The notes below the pieces were generated by a model. The model saw nothing but the letters and a program-made list of their open reading frames with translations, was not told the origin of the DNA and searched no databases. Both the position numbers and the translations under genes were made by a program. Source: Dioscorea cayenensis subsp. rotundata (taxonomy: Eukaryota > Streptophyta > Magnoliopsida > Dioscoreales > Dioscoreaceae). From it: 64,000 nt of DNA. The DNA lies in NCBI RefSeq assembly GCF_009730915.1, contig NC_052483.1:2108001-2172000 (forward strand), read 5' to 3'. Shown in pieces: positions 11,690 to 23,309 of the stretch (the stretch's first letter is position 1; each line of letters opens with the position of its first letter).

Positions 11690-12509
11690 TTTTTTTTTAA
11701 AAGTGGATAAACCACTATTTCATTACCAAAATTGGCACGAACCAAATACAATAGAGAAGCAACAAAAAAACAGAAAGGAAACAAAGTCCCCGACACCATA
11801 AGTGTAAGGACAAACAAAAACAGGCGAGTAGGAAAGGCATCCAGACAAGGAATGATGTGAAGGCGAAGAGATCAAATTACTGTGGCGCTATTGGTAGGGA
11901 GTCAGCTGGCTCATTTACAGGAGATGGCAGAGGAGGAGCGTCCATAATCCTCGGTCCCGAAAAGACCGGGCTTCGCTTGATTGCAAGAATAGATTCCTCA
12001 AGAAAAGATCTTGCAGGGTCTATGGCTGCATCAATCCAAGTTATAAGGAAGTGGTTAATTTTACAAATAATGGAGAAGGTGTCTAAAGCAGTAAAAGAAA
12101 AGATGCGCTGATTGCGTTTAACCCAAATAACCTAACAAATGGCGTGAGTGAGGAGACGGCCCAAGGGTTTTCAGTGAAGAGCTCATTTCATCCCCCAGAG
12201 ATTTCAGGCTTTTCAAAAGGGGACGTGGGAAAAGTGGCCCAAAAAAGAGTCACAAAGTGGGACCAGATCCGAATTAAGAAAGGGCAAGTGAACAAAAGAT
12301 GTTTAGTATTTTTCTCTGCAGCGTTACAGAGGGATACAAGTGGTCGAAGAGATTCGGTTGCAACTCTGCTTTGCCAAAATTGCCTGAGAAAGAATTTTGT
12401 TATGGAGTGTCATCTAAAAGAAGGCTTTCATTTTAAGAGGGCAATGGCCCTTCCACAGGGTTTTACCAAAGGTGAAGCACAACCCACTGTTATTAAGGAA
12501 AGAATTTAA
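11690..12509 (-). mobile_element. LINE 3'-end fragment, minus strand
   Basis: On the minus strand the translation shows the C-terminal zinc-binding region typical of plant L1-type LINEs: HLFTCPFLIRIWSHF near 12280, followed by a WVKRNQRIF block near 12100 and a hydrophobic tail (KINHFLITWIDAA). Stops and frameshifts interrupt it. The 3' end has 'ggtttatccactttt' before a poly(A) (read on plus as a poly(T) run at about 11690), matching the tails of the LINEs at 17860-18648 and 30461-31789. The plus-strand open frames here (11857-12111, 12144-12509) are its antisense shadows. The 5' boundary is not defined. Confidence 0.75.
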
Positions 12510-13612
12510 TGATTACAAACAAGTTGATGTTTGGTGGCTAATTTCACTAGAAACATTATGAAGAAGCTTATAACCGTAGTCAATTTTGTGTTATATTTTT
12601 ATATGTAATTAAGTTCTTGCAAGAGAAAAATCCCAGTTCCAACAAGCTATGTGAACAAAGTCAAAGTTGGATGCATTCATCACATGAAGAATTCATATAT
12701 ATGATTTTTTTTTCTTTTATTTATTTAACTTAACCTTTGATTAAAATATGAAAGCATGCGTTTGAAGGTTGACTGACTCTTTTTTAAAATAATATCAACC
12801 AAAATTGATCAAACTTAAGCACATAAAAAATCATATAATATTAGAGACTTAGTGAAAGGATGAGATATCAGAGATTCACGGTCATGGTCAGAAAACAAAA
12901 AGCCAAATGGTTGACAGTCAACAATCCCAACATGCTGCGCTCCATTCCCACCACTTGATAGATATATGACAAATATATACACTAAGATCACGGAATATGA
13001 TTGAGGTACTTTCCCAATATAGTTTCATAGACAAATTGGTTTCGTCTTCCCAAGAAATTGTATATTTTTTTCAAAAAAATTGCAAATATCTTACAAAATA
13101 TACACATGAAAAAATATGATTGATTTTCATGAAATACTTCATCACGAAGTTGCATGTTTCATATTTATCCTTAATATGAGATTCTTCCATATATTTACAT
13201 GATATAAAAATAATTTTTGAACATAAACTTATCATATAATTAATAATCATAATTTAAAATGTAAAAATATAATAATAAAAAATATATAACTATATATATA
13301 TTATATATATAAACAACCCCGAATTAATTAGTAGCAGACCATGTGTTCTATAGCCTATATTATATTAAGGGTCTCATAATTGGCCAACCGGATAGGCCGC
13401 CAGAACGAAGCTGTGGGTTCTCTGAACTCTGACTACTTATATATATATATAAATAGATCCAATTAAATCACCATCTCGAGAGAAACACAATTATGACTGG
13501 CTTCTCCAGTCGCTTGTGAAAGACTTTTTAGAATGAACAGAAATCTCCATCATAAAGATTAGTGCCTTTACTTATTAACCGTTACAATGTCCAAATCAAC
13601 TGCTTAAATATA
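12510..13612. other. intergenic upstream of the P450 gene
   Basis: AT-rich DNA with no recognisable gene. A (TA)n-like run lies at about 13291-13308. Confidence 0.55.
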
Positions 13613-13614
13613 TA

Positions 13615-13899
13615 GTCCCTCCATTCTTAAATATGAGTCATTTAAAACAAAAAAATTTATTTCAAATAGTTGTCGTTTTACAATACAGTATTTTTTTTTT
13701 TCAGTTTTATCTATTTTCAATTTTCTAAGTTATATAAATGCAAAGAGTAATATTTATAGTTAAAAAAAATATATATATTTTCAAGAGAGGGATAATTTAG
13801 TACTTTAGTTGATTTTTATGTTAAATTTTAGAAAATTTAATGTTATTCGTAATTATTGTGCAACATCCTTAAAAGACATGTACTTTTGAATGGATGAAA
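13615..13899. mobile_element. Stowaway-like MITE (degenerate)
   Basis: About 285 bp is bounded by TA dinucleotides, with a GTCCCTCCATTCTTAAATA left end and a diverged complementary right end (TTTTGAATGGATGAAA). It is homologous along its length to the next element at 13976-14268, sharing for example the 'agttgtcgttttacaata' and 'ttctaagttatataaatg' blocks. No coding capacity. Confidence 0.8.
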
Positions 13900-13975
13900 T
13901 ATGAAAATTCATCTTTTACAAAAGTATGTAGAATTCTATACCATGAACATCCGTCTTTTTAATCATTGAATTCTA

Positions 13976-14268
13976 CCCCCTCCGTTTCAAATACATGTCG
14001 TTTTTAAAAAAAAAATTTATTCCAAAATAGTTGTCATTTTACAATATCAAAGAAATATTTATTATTTTTTTCCAATTTATCCATCCTAAATTTTCTAAGT
14101 TATATAAATGAAGAGAGTAATATTTATAGTCCCAATAAAAATATATAGTTTCAAGAGATGGATAGTTTAGTAATTTGATTATTTTTTATGTTAAAATTTA
14201 GATAATTTAATGATATCCTTAATTTTTTGCAACATCCTTAAATGACATGTATTTAAGAACAGAGGGAG
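13976..14268. mobile_element. Stowaway-like MITE
   Basis: About 293 bp is flanked by TA target duplications. The left end CCCCCTCCGTTTC and the right end AAGAACAGAGGGAG are inverted copies, the classic Stowaway (Tc1/mariner) signature abundant in monocots. It lies 385 bp upstream of the P450 start codon and could influence that promoter. Confidence 0.85.
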
Positions 14269-14608
14269 TACAAATCATCCATTCTCATCAATAGTAATTC
14301 AACAATAAACATGCATAGTAATTTTAAACCATATGATAAGGAGTACTATAAAAAAAATAAAAAGTAAGATAAATAACACTATAAACCGGTGCACAGTTAA
14401 ACTGAGATATAAGGTTATTTGATGTGAACCGTCTTATGCCATCCTAACACTAACCCATTTGAATGTAAAGACAGAATTTTAGGATTGTTCATTATTATAT
14501 GTTTATATATCTGTCAATTATAAGTTTCTGTGATTGCTTCTCTATATCCTTTCAGATGTGAAGATCCGCATTTGACAAATCCTATCATGCTAAGCTAAAC
14601 TATAATTC

Positions 14609-14616
14609 TATATATA
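14609..14616 (+). promoter_or_regulatory. TATA box of P450 gene
   Basis: TATATATA lies 45 bp upstream of the P450 start codon, leaving room for a short 5' leader that contains purine-rich 'gaaagagaggcagcag'. Confidence 0.55.
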
Positions 14617-14653
14617 CACAGAAAGAGAGGCAGCAGAAACACAAGCTATAGCA

Positions 14654-16337
14654 ATGGCTTCTCTTCTCCTCTTCATCACCACCATTCTCATCTCCTCTCT
14701 CTTCATCATCATCTTCTCCATTGCCAACCAGAAGAATAACAAGAGTAAAGCTCACCACCTTTCTTTACCACCAGGGCCAAGAGGGTGGCCAATCATTGGC
14801 AACCTCCTTCAGCTCGGCACCAAGCCACATGAAACACTACACGCCCTCTCTAAAACCTATGGCCCTCTCTTACGGCTCCGCTTCGGCTCCGTCACCGTCG
14901 TCGTCGCTAACACCGCTGACGTTGCCTCTCAGTTCCTCCGCACTCTCGACGCCAACTTCTCCAATCGGCCACCAAACTCCATCGCCGAGCATTTTGCTTA
15001 CAACTACCAAAGCCCGGCGTTTGTCCCTTATGGTCCTCGCTGGCGCATGTTCCGCCGCTTGTGCACAACCCATCTCTTCTCCACTAAAGCTCTCGACGAC
15101 CTGCGCCACGTCCGAGAGGAGGAGGTGGCGCTGCTAGCTTGTAAGTTCGTGCAAACCAAGGACACTAACACTAGTGTGGGTGTGGAAGTAGGAAAAGAAG
15201 TAGATGCTTGCGCTGCCAACGCCCTAACAAGAGCCCTGTTTAAGAGACGAGTGTTTGAAGAAGAGAACGGACCGGATGGTGGAGAGTTTAAGAAAGCATT
15301 AGAAGAGGTCTTGAAGCTCTCCGCCGCTTTCAACGTCGAGGATTTCATCCCATTCCTCAAGGCATTGAACGTGCGTGGGTTTGTGACTAGACTGAAGAAG
15401 GTTCATCATTGGTATGATGACACCTTAACCAAAATCATGGAGGAACACAAGACTAAGACGAAAATTGTAAGTGGAGGTGAAAGTGAAGGTAAAGATTTTC
15501 TTAGCATGCTCCTAGGATTAAAGAAAGGTGGTAATGGTGATGAAGTAGCTGATAATAAGCTCACTGATACTGACATCAAGGCCTTGCTCACGGTGACGTA
15601 CTACTTATCCTATAAACAATTATCTAAGTTTCTAATTAAATAAATAAATGATTATATAATTGTTACTTAAGAGATTTGAATGAATGAGTTTGCAGGACTT
15701 GTTCACTGGAGGGACGGACACGACGTCAAGCACTGTGGAGTGGGCGCTGGTGGAGCTTATCCGGCACCCGGACATCCTCACTGCTGCCCAAAAAGAGTTA
15801 GATTCTATTGTCGGCCGGTCTAGGCTCGTGTCGGAGCTCGACCTGAATAACATCCCGGTCTTGCAAGCCATCATCAAGGAGACGTTCCGGCTCCACCCGC
15901 CGGCCCCTCTCTTGATCCCACACACAGCCTCCGAGGCATGCGAAGTGGCTGGCTACCATGTCCCGCAAGCGGCCACCCTTCTGGTTAACGTGTGGACCAT
16001 ATGCAGAGACCCAAATGTCTGGTCTAGTCCACTGGAGTTTGACCCAAGCCGTTTCCTTCCCGGCGGGAAGAACGCTGAGGTGGACTTAAAGGGGAGCCAC
16101 CTCGAGCTGATACCGTTCGGTGCCGGCCGCCGGATATGCCTCGGAATGCGGCTTGGGCTGAGGATGACGACGTTGCTAGTGGCCAGCTTGGTGCATGGCT
16201 TTGATTGGGCTTTGCCTGATGGGCTTACTCCTGAGACTTTGAACATGGACGTTGAGTTTGGGCTCACTTTAGAAAGAAGTGTGCCTTTGGTGGCACGGCC
16301 CATCCCAAGGTTGGCCCATGAAGCCTATGAAGTCTAG
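14654..16337 (+). CDS. CYP75-like cytochrome P450 (flavonoid 3'-hydroxylase-like), intact
   Basis: Exons are 14654-15592 and 15696-16337. The single phase-0 intron (GT at 15593, AG at 15694-15695) sits just before the I-helix, where CYP75 genes have theirs. The product is 526 residues, the normal length. Visible parts: an N-terminal membrane anchor (residues 4-24), hinge LPPGPRGWP (38-46), C-helix YGPRWRMFRR, oxygen-binding GGTDTT (318-323), K-helix ETFR (375-378), PSRF (430-433) and haem loop FGAGRRICLG with the axial Cys at about 461. The family hydroxylates the flavonoid B ring on the endoplasmic reticulum. However, textbook F3'H signatures differ: VVVANTA replaces VVVAASA, GGKN replaces GGEK, and the SRS1 stretch around AYNYQSPAFVPYG is altered. 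The substrate is therefore uncertain. It lies between two pseudogene copies and has a TATA box 45 bp upstream. Confidence 0.9.
15593..15695 (+). other. P450 intron
   Basis: A 103-bp AT-rich intron with GT donor and TTTGCAG acceptor. Removing it joins KALLT to DLFTGGTD in frame. Two of the three P450 copies retain sequence on both sides of this boundary. Confidence 0.9.
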
Positions 16338-17606
16338 TTTCCCGTTTTTCTTGACTTGTTGGAGATGCTTAAATACATATATGGAAAAGTTCGAATATTT
16401 TCCACGCAACAAGTAGATTACATAAATAAATAAATGAACCAGAATAAAAGGATTGCATTTGAATAATAATATGTGTGTAGAGCAGTTTGCTCCTTTATGA
16501 TTTATTAATAAAATTTATTGAATTTTAAAGTGCATTATATAACTTAATTTATATATTGGCAAGAAGCCAGCCTACTAAAATATAGTGAGATATAAGTAGA
16601 TTAAATAAAACTGTAGTATAATTAAAACCACCTCCACTTTTTAAGAGAGTGGTTACCCATTTCTTTTCTATGTAAGTAGTTAAAGATTCAACTTTAATAA
16701 TAATTAAAAATTTATAATATATCCATATATATATATATATATATAATGAAAAAAGTTTTATATGGCGATTATCAGTGGCAGTTTAAGAGAAAATTGTTAC
16801 AATGTTTAACTAATTATTAGATTGAAAAATCTTATAAGTGAGAATTTGTAATGTTTGATCATTTTAAAATTATTTAAACTCACACATATTGAGGTTTATT
16901 ATATACAAACTAAACATCATCTGCGGACATTCATACTGAAAGAGAGAAGGTAGATGAGAGAGTCAAACACTAATCGATGAGAAGAAAGATTGCAACATGA
17001 ACAATAACAATACCAAAGGATTGTGTTGACTGAAAAAAACGAGTGAGAGAGTATTTGTTTTTTTATTTCTTCTCCTCTAAGTCTAATAGAAATAAATTTA
17101 AATGATTATGATTTGTTGAAATATTATGCATCTAATGGATGGTTCAGATAAAATTACTCTGCATCCCACTTGACACTGTTGAATTCATAATTACAGTAAT
17201 TAACTTAGGCGCACTGTAAACAGCTTGAATTTGGTGACATGCATGAATTTGGATTTCAATTGAACGGTTCATTATGAACGTGTGTGTGTATATATATATA
17301 TATGCATGTATTCTCTTGCCCATTATATATAAAGAATTACCATACGGCAGACACCGTCTGGAAAGATGAAACTAATTGACATTCCCGGCCTCCTCTTTCA
17401 GAAATATCCTATAGTCCCGGTGGGACAAATTTTAAAAATTTCATTATATTTATAATATATATAAATAACTTTCAATGGTCTCTTAATATGTATATATATG
17501 TACGTATATATATGCATGGATATAATTTTGTGGTTTTAGTTGCTAAAATTAGAGTAGGCGTCAATTTAAAGTTGGAGAGATTAAAAAAAATTAAAAATTA
17601 ATAATT
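16338..17606. other. intergenic downstream of P450
   Basis: Candidate polyadenylation words (aataaataaat, about 16423) follow the stop codon. The rest is AT-rich with (TA)n near 16727 and 17288; no gene is recognised. Confidence 0.55.
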
Positions 17607-17616
17607 TTATGTTAAG

Positions 17617-17812
17617 GGAGGTCATATGTTCAAATCTCTCCCCCGACAGTACTGTTCCCGATACTGTTTATATACTGTTCACTCGGAATTCTTATATTAT
17701 TTTTGTACTGTACATACACTGTATATCAGGCTCCCGTATTGTTCAGTACTGTTGTACTGTTTATATTCATATAAAATGGCGCTTGTCACCTATTATTCAA
17801 AAAAAAAAAAGT
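17617..17812 (+). mobile_element. SINE-like element
   Basis: About 196 bp with a box B-like word (ATGTTCAAATCTC near 17626), a 3' end GGCGCTTGTCACCTATTATTC and a poly(A) of 12. The tail matches the minus-strand SINE at 10881-11197. Its 5' end is short of a clear box A, so it may be 5'-truncated. It directly abuts the LINE fragment that follows, and the pair is flanked by TTATGTTAAG (17607-17616 and 18649-18658). Confidence 0.6.
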
Positions 17813-17859
17813 TTTTGAGAGAGACATTTTTTATTCTCATTTATGAAAACTCAAATCTC

Positions 17860-18648
17860 CAAGCAAAATCATTTTATTCTGTTGGCTGGTTAGGGAAAAC
17901 AAAATTCTTACTCTTGATAATCTATTCAAAAAAGATTGCAATCCAAACACCATTGACATATGCATTCTATGTCATAATAGCTCGGAAACATTGAAACACC
18001 TTTTTCTAGATTGTAAATTTTCAGAGCGTATTTGGTCCTTTTTCAGACAAATCCTTGATATTGAGTCTTTTCCATCCTCAGTATCCAATATCTGAACCAA
18101 CTGGATCCCCTCATTAACTTCTTCTCTTAAGAACTTATGGGATCTCTGTTCTAGAGCCATTATTTGGAATATTTGGTTGGAACAAAACAATCGCATATTT
18201 AACCTTAATTGTTTACCTATTTTTTCAATATTATACAAGTATGCTAATATACTGCTCTCCTGGCTTTCAATAGATTCCGAGTCTCATCAACTGGAAACTT
18301 CAGAGGTTTCCCAGAGAATCAAGTGCTCTCTCAACTTCCTGAGCACTAGACCTACAGATCTTATCTGCGATTCGGCACACAGTACTAATCTGGAGTAGTT
18401 CTACTCTATTTGTTGTTGGGCAGGCCTGTGTCTCTAGACGGTAGCCTTCGCCGATCCAGCTTATTTTCTTTACTCTTGTTTTTCGTCTTTGCTTTGGTAC
18501 TGTTCCGCTCGCTGTTTTCCTCATCTGTCATGAGGATTTTAGCCCGTTTTTATTTTAATTTTTCATATTTGTTGTTTCTTCTTCGTTGTATTTCTTTGTA
18601 TTCTCTTTTTATTTAATAAATTTGTGGTTTATCTACTTTATTAAAAAA
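17860..18648 (+). mobile_element. LINE 3'-end fragment
   Basis: Translation gives the C-terminal zinc-binding segment of a plant L1-type LINE (ICILCHNSSETLKHLFLDC, then SERIWSFFRQI) and the following IIWNIWLEQNNRIFN block, in shifting frames. The 3' UTR ends 'gtggtttatctactttattaaaaaaa', nearly the same as the LINE ending at 31789. The element is heavily 5'-truncated and non-functional. Confidence 0.8.
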
Positions 18649-18658
18649 ATTATGTTAA

Positions 18659-20044
18659 GTAAAGTAATGATAAAATAGTTAAAATAAAATTTAAATATAA
18701 GATGAGTAAAAAAAAAAAAATGTTTGGATGGATGATATTGAGATTGATAAGAATTTTTGGTTTTTACCCGTTTTATACAACTTTCTTTTTTGTCTTACTT
18801 TAAAATTATATATATATTCCAACAAATATCAATTTGCAATTTTTCAATGACTTGTGGAACATGTTGTCCAACATGTATGATGAAAGTGGGACATTATAAA
18901 AAAGGTTAACCGAAAAGAAGGAATTCTATCAGTGGGTTGTGGGACATCCGAAAACGAAATATAAATATTCTAGAACAAACGTGACCTACGTGCATAAATT
19001 TATGTAAGTAATTATTTCTCTTTTTACATATTAAATACAAATTAATATTTTTCCTTGGAAGACTAATATTATGGCCATTATCGCCAAACTAAGATGCTAA
19101 ATACTAAATTAACACTAATCCAAAATTTCCTTATTACATAAAAAAAATTGGATTTTTTTAGAAAATTAATCAACTAAGAAATTTTTTTTTAAAATGAATC
19201 TGAGTAAAGATTTTCATTTAATTAATTAGCACGTTATTTATTTGATTGCTTACTATTTTTGCTAATTGTAATTTTTAAAAAAAGAAATAATAAATAAAAA
19301 CAAATAAGACATATTTTTAGCATTTTCTTTGCAATCATGACATTGAGACTTTATTTTTTATTTTTCAAAAAACACACAAAAATAAAATTAAATAAATATG
19401 ATAATTAAGTGAATATTTAGAACACTTTTGACAAACTTAGATATTCGATCATTTTTTCATATATAAAAAAGGAGTGCACATCAAAATCACAAAAAATTTT
19501 ATCCTTATTTTATATTATAGTAAGATATCGAGTAGGTTGACACCTATAATATTGAAAATATGAAAATATATAATTATTTTATTTAAAGAACTTAGGAAGA
19601 TGAAAAAATTCTAAAATAAATAAAATAAAATAAAATTCAAATAAGTTCTTAATAATTAAATAATATTATTAAAAAACTAAATTATGTTGTTAGTGATAAT
19701 TCATTCTTAAAAAATATTATTGATGCATATGACCAAATAAAATAGATAAAATGACAATTACTTAAATAAAGGTCTAACTATTTATTTCACATATAAAACA
19801 TAAAACATCATACACTATTTATTTATTTGTTTGTTGAGGTAAACTGATGTTATCAGAGGAAGAGGACGCCGATCCTGAAGCCTCACACTTTAACAGAAAA
19901 AGAGTCATGATCTTTATGGTAAAGTGGCAAAGCAGGATACACTCCAATATATATATATATATATATATCTAGACACACACGTACACGAGCTTGGGTTGAT
20001 TATAAAAGTAAACTATAATAAGCTAAGCTATGTGTGCATTATAT
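18659..20044. other. AT-rich intergenic
   Basis: Very AT-rich with long A and T tracts; no gene or element end was recognised. A (TA)n tract lies at about 19949-19968. Confidence 0.55.
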
Positions 20045-20580
20045 AGCTGATAGCAGGTAAATTTTTTTAATGAGTACCTAAGTTTGGTCTTATATTAGTT
20101 TGAGCACTAACTTTCAATTTGTATCAAAACGAGCATAAAGTTTTAATTTTGTTTCTCCGTAGCAATTGGGGAGATTTTGGTTATAATCGAGTGGACGTTG
20201 AGCTGGGAAATATGATGTAGACACCTTGGAACCAAGTCAAGAACTATCCACATAATCAACCAAGTCTGAAAGGGATGAAAAATAAGGAAGGGGAGGAAGG
20301 AAAAGGGATGATGATGTGGAAGCCAATTAGGCTACGTGTATAAGTTGATGATGTGGACATGTGTCGAGTTGGTTCTCGGGTGTCCACATCATATTTACGA
20401 CTTTTCACGCTCGGCGATGATAACCGTAATCCCCAATTGCCCTCGCCGAGAAACAAAATTAAAACTTTGTGCTCATTTTGATACAAATTGAAAGTTAGTG
20501 CTCAAACTGATATAAAGCCAAACTTAAGTACTCACTTGAAAAATTTACCCAGCTGATAGCTCTATATAATGCACACATAG
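20028..20580. repeat. 19-bp palindrome arms split by a MITE
   Basis: CTATGTGTGCATTATATAG at 20028-20046 is the exact reverse complement of 20562-20580. Without the MITE and one copy of its target duplication the two arms would be about 5 bp apart, forming a hairpin just upstream of the P450 pseudogene start. Confidence 0.85.
20055..20550. mobile_element. Mutator-like MITE with long TIRs
   Basis: A 496-bp element with inverted repeats of about 110 bp (left GGTAAATTTTTTTAATGAGT; internal 'agtttgagcactaactttca' is identical in both arms) is flanked by a perfect 10-bp direct repeat AGCTGATAGC (20045-20054 and 20551-20560). It has no transposase. The long TIR and 9-10-bp duplication fit the Mutator superfamily. 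It ends 61 bp before the start codon of the P450 pseudogene. Confidence 0.85.
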
Positions 20581-21176
20581 ACTGTCACCAAGGAAACAAA
20601 AAACCATAACCATGGCTTCTCTTCTCCTCCTACTTACAACCCTTCTCATCTCCACTATCTTCATCATCTTCATTCTTCATCTCCATTTCTAACAAAAAGA
20701 ACAAACCAACAAAGCTCCATTGCCACCAGGCCCAACAGGCTGGCCAATCCTCGGCAACTTCCTTCAGCTCGGCTCTAAGCCACAAGAAACACTACACGCC
20801 CTATCCAAATTAAAACCTATATATTGCCCTATCTATAGGCTCCAGTTGGGTTCTGTCACTGTCGTCGTTGCCAACACTGCCGACATTGCTTCGCAATTCC
20901 TCCTCACTCACAACGCCAACTTTTCCAACCGACCACCAAACACCATCGGTGAGCACATGGCCTACGACCATAAATCCCCGGGGTTCATTCCCTACTGCCC
21001 TCGTTGGAGCATGATCCGTCTCTTGTCAAATACCCATCTCTTCTCCACTAAAGCTCTGGACGACCTGCGCTACGTCCGAGAAGAGGAGGTGTACATGTCA
21101 CTGTTAGCTTTCAAGCTCGTGCAAGCAAAGGACACTAGTATTAGTGTCTGTGTGGAAGTAGGGAAAGAGTTGAATG

Positions 21177-21492
21177 TGTTAGAATTGGAAGAAAAAAAGA
21201 AAGAAAGAAACAGAGTTCACACAGAGATACAAATATTACTAAGAAGCAAGATACTCTATATTGAAGCTTGTTGAAACATAATGCAAAGATTCAAATATAA
21301 AGACTCCTAAGTTGACTCAGTCCCTGACACAGCACACAAACATTAAAAGAAAGACAAAAGACAAAAGATAAAAAGCACAAATTAACATCCAATCGTAGCC
21401 CAGCATTCCTTGAGTTGTCCAATCGGATTTCAGCAGGATCTTTGACAAGTAAATGGTCAGCTAATCAGAGGTATAGAGTAACCATTCCAACA
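21177..21492. mobile_element. small solo LTR
   Basis: A 316-bp insertion in exon 1 of the P450 pseudogene begins TGTTAGAATTGG and ends CCATTCCAACA (imperfect inverted termini, TG...CA). It is flanked by a perfect 5-bp duplication GAATG (21172-21176 and 21493-21497). Its size suits a copia-type or TRIM LTR. It has no reading frame of interest, and strand is not determined. Confidence 0.85.
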
Positions 21493-21886
21493 GAATGCTT
21501 GCGCTGCCAATGCACGAACAAGAGCCCTGTTCAGGAGACGAGTGTTTGAGGTGGACAATGGCTCAGACGTTGGAGAGTTTAAGAAGGTAGTAGAGGAATT
21601 CTTAAGGCTTTCCAATGCTTTGAACGTTGAGGATCTCATCCCATGGATCAAAGCACTGGATGTGCATGGCTTTGTTTCTAAGCTGAAGAGGCTTCACCGT
21701 TGGTACGATGACACCTTAACCAAAATCATAGACGAGCACAAGAATAAGCCTAAGATTGCACTTGAAGGTGAGGGTGAAGCCAAAGATTTTCTTAGTGTGC
21801 TCTTAAGGTTGAAGGAGGCTGATATTAAAGATGAAGAAACTGTTAATTATAAGCTCACTGACACCGACATCAAGGCCTTGCTCACG

Positions 21887-22369
21887 TGTGACCTACTAGC
21901 TATTTAATTATCCTTTAAACAATTAGTACATTTTAAAGAAAAATTGAAAATGAACAAGATTTTTTGTAAATAATGAATTCTCTTTTCAACGTGAGAAGAG
22001 AGTTCAACTCTTATTATATTTATAGACTTTGTTACAACAAAAAATAATACATGGAAAAGAAGGAAAATAGGAATTCAAATCAATCATACAAAGAATGGAA
22101 AAATAAAATTGGAATCAATCAATTCCTATCTTCGGTTGTCACTTGCCATTATTTTTGTCCGCCACTTGTCGTGAATAAAAGAGATAAATCCTCTTGTTCC
22201 AACTTACTATTTTGAGATGATTTGAGTCTCCATACAATCCCTTGAATTATTCTCATAATTAGGAATGACATCCTTGAATTGATCAGCTTCCTTATAATCT
22301 TTCTTAATACATTTCTAATTAATTAACTGATTACTTGATAATTAAGAGATTGATTAAATGAATGGATGG
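21887..22369 (+). other. remnant intron of P450 pseudogene
   Basis: AT-rich intron sequence, longer than the 103-bp intron of the intact gene, lies between the damaged donor and the hAT-type element. I saw no further element boundary in it. Confidence 0.5.
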
Positions 22370-22377
22370 GTTTTTAG

Positions 22378-23309
22378 TAGGGGTGAGCAAAACCGGGTAC
22401 CCGACCCGATTTTTAAAACCGGATCGGGTACCCGGTTTTTCGGATCGGCAAAAGCTTGACCCGTATCCGACCCGGTTTAAACCGGATATTAAAAACCGGG
22501 TACCTGATTTAAACCGGATCGGATATCGGATATCCGGATCCAAATTAAGTTTCATCTACTCCATGGATTTTTTTTTTTTATATAACCACATCAACATTCA
22601 TAAAAAAAAACAAATATGAGAAACTTGTAACTTATAAAGAGGATTAAAACCTTACATTATTCTCCCCACAAAAAAATTCAAAAAAATAATAAAGAGTTTC
22701 ACCGATCTTAGACATAAAGATTTGAAAATTTTTTCCTTTTACTTTTAACCCCATAAGAGTTTAAATTTATTAATATGTATATATATATAACAATAATAAT
22801 GTAACTATATAAGTAACTCTTTAAGTATTTAAACAAGGGATTTTAATTTTTTTTTTCTACTTACATCCTTGTAAAATTTTAAATTTATTAATATATATAT
22901 AATAAATTTAAATTTTATATGGTCTAAAAAGTAAAAAAGAAAAGAAAAATATCTTAAAGGGTTTTAAATGAGGGATTTGGAAAAATTTAAACTAAAGGGT
23001 TTAAATGAGGGATTTGGATTTTTCTTTTTACTTTTTTTAAAACCATATAAAAATTTAAATTTATTATATCTAATTATATATCTATATCTAATTATATATA
23101 TATATATATAAATGAATATATTAAAAACCGGATCAGATTCGGATACCCGGTTTTTAATTTCTCCCGACCCGTATCCGATCCGGTTTTCACCTTAAAAATT
23201 CAGACCGAGTATCCGACCCTCTTTTTCGGATCGGGTACCCAAAAAATTCGGGTAAAAAAACCGGATATCGGATCGGATCATCGGATCCGGATTTTTTTGC
23301 TCACCCCTA
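22378..23309. mobile_element. non-autonomous hAT-type element
   Basis: A 932-bp element with termini TAGGGGTGAGCAAAA and TTTTGCTCACCCCTA is flanked by a perfect 8-bp duplication GTTTTTAG (22370-22377 and 23310-23317). Subterminal regions are rich in 'accggatcgggtaccc' words in both orientations; the core (about 22560-23110) is AT-rich. No transposase frame. The right-hand target duplication supplies the AG directly before exon 2 of the pseudogene. Confidence 0.9.

Noticed and set aside
11857..12509. Plus-strand open frames of 84 and 121 codons
   Set aside because: They are antisense to the LINE C-terminal region, which is recognisable on the minus strand.
14721..16303. Several 60-138-codon frames on both strands over the P450 gene
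   Set aside because: They are shadows of the GC-rich P450 exons and have no domain of their own.
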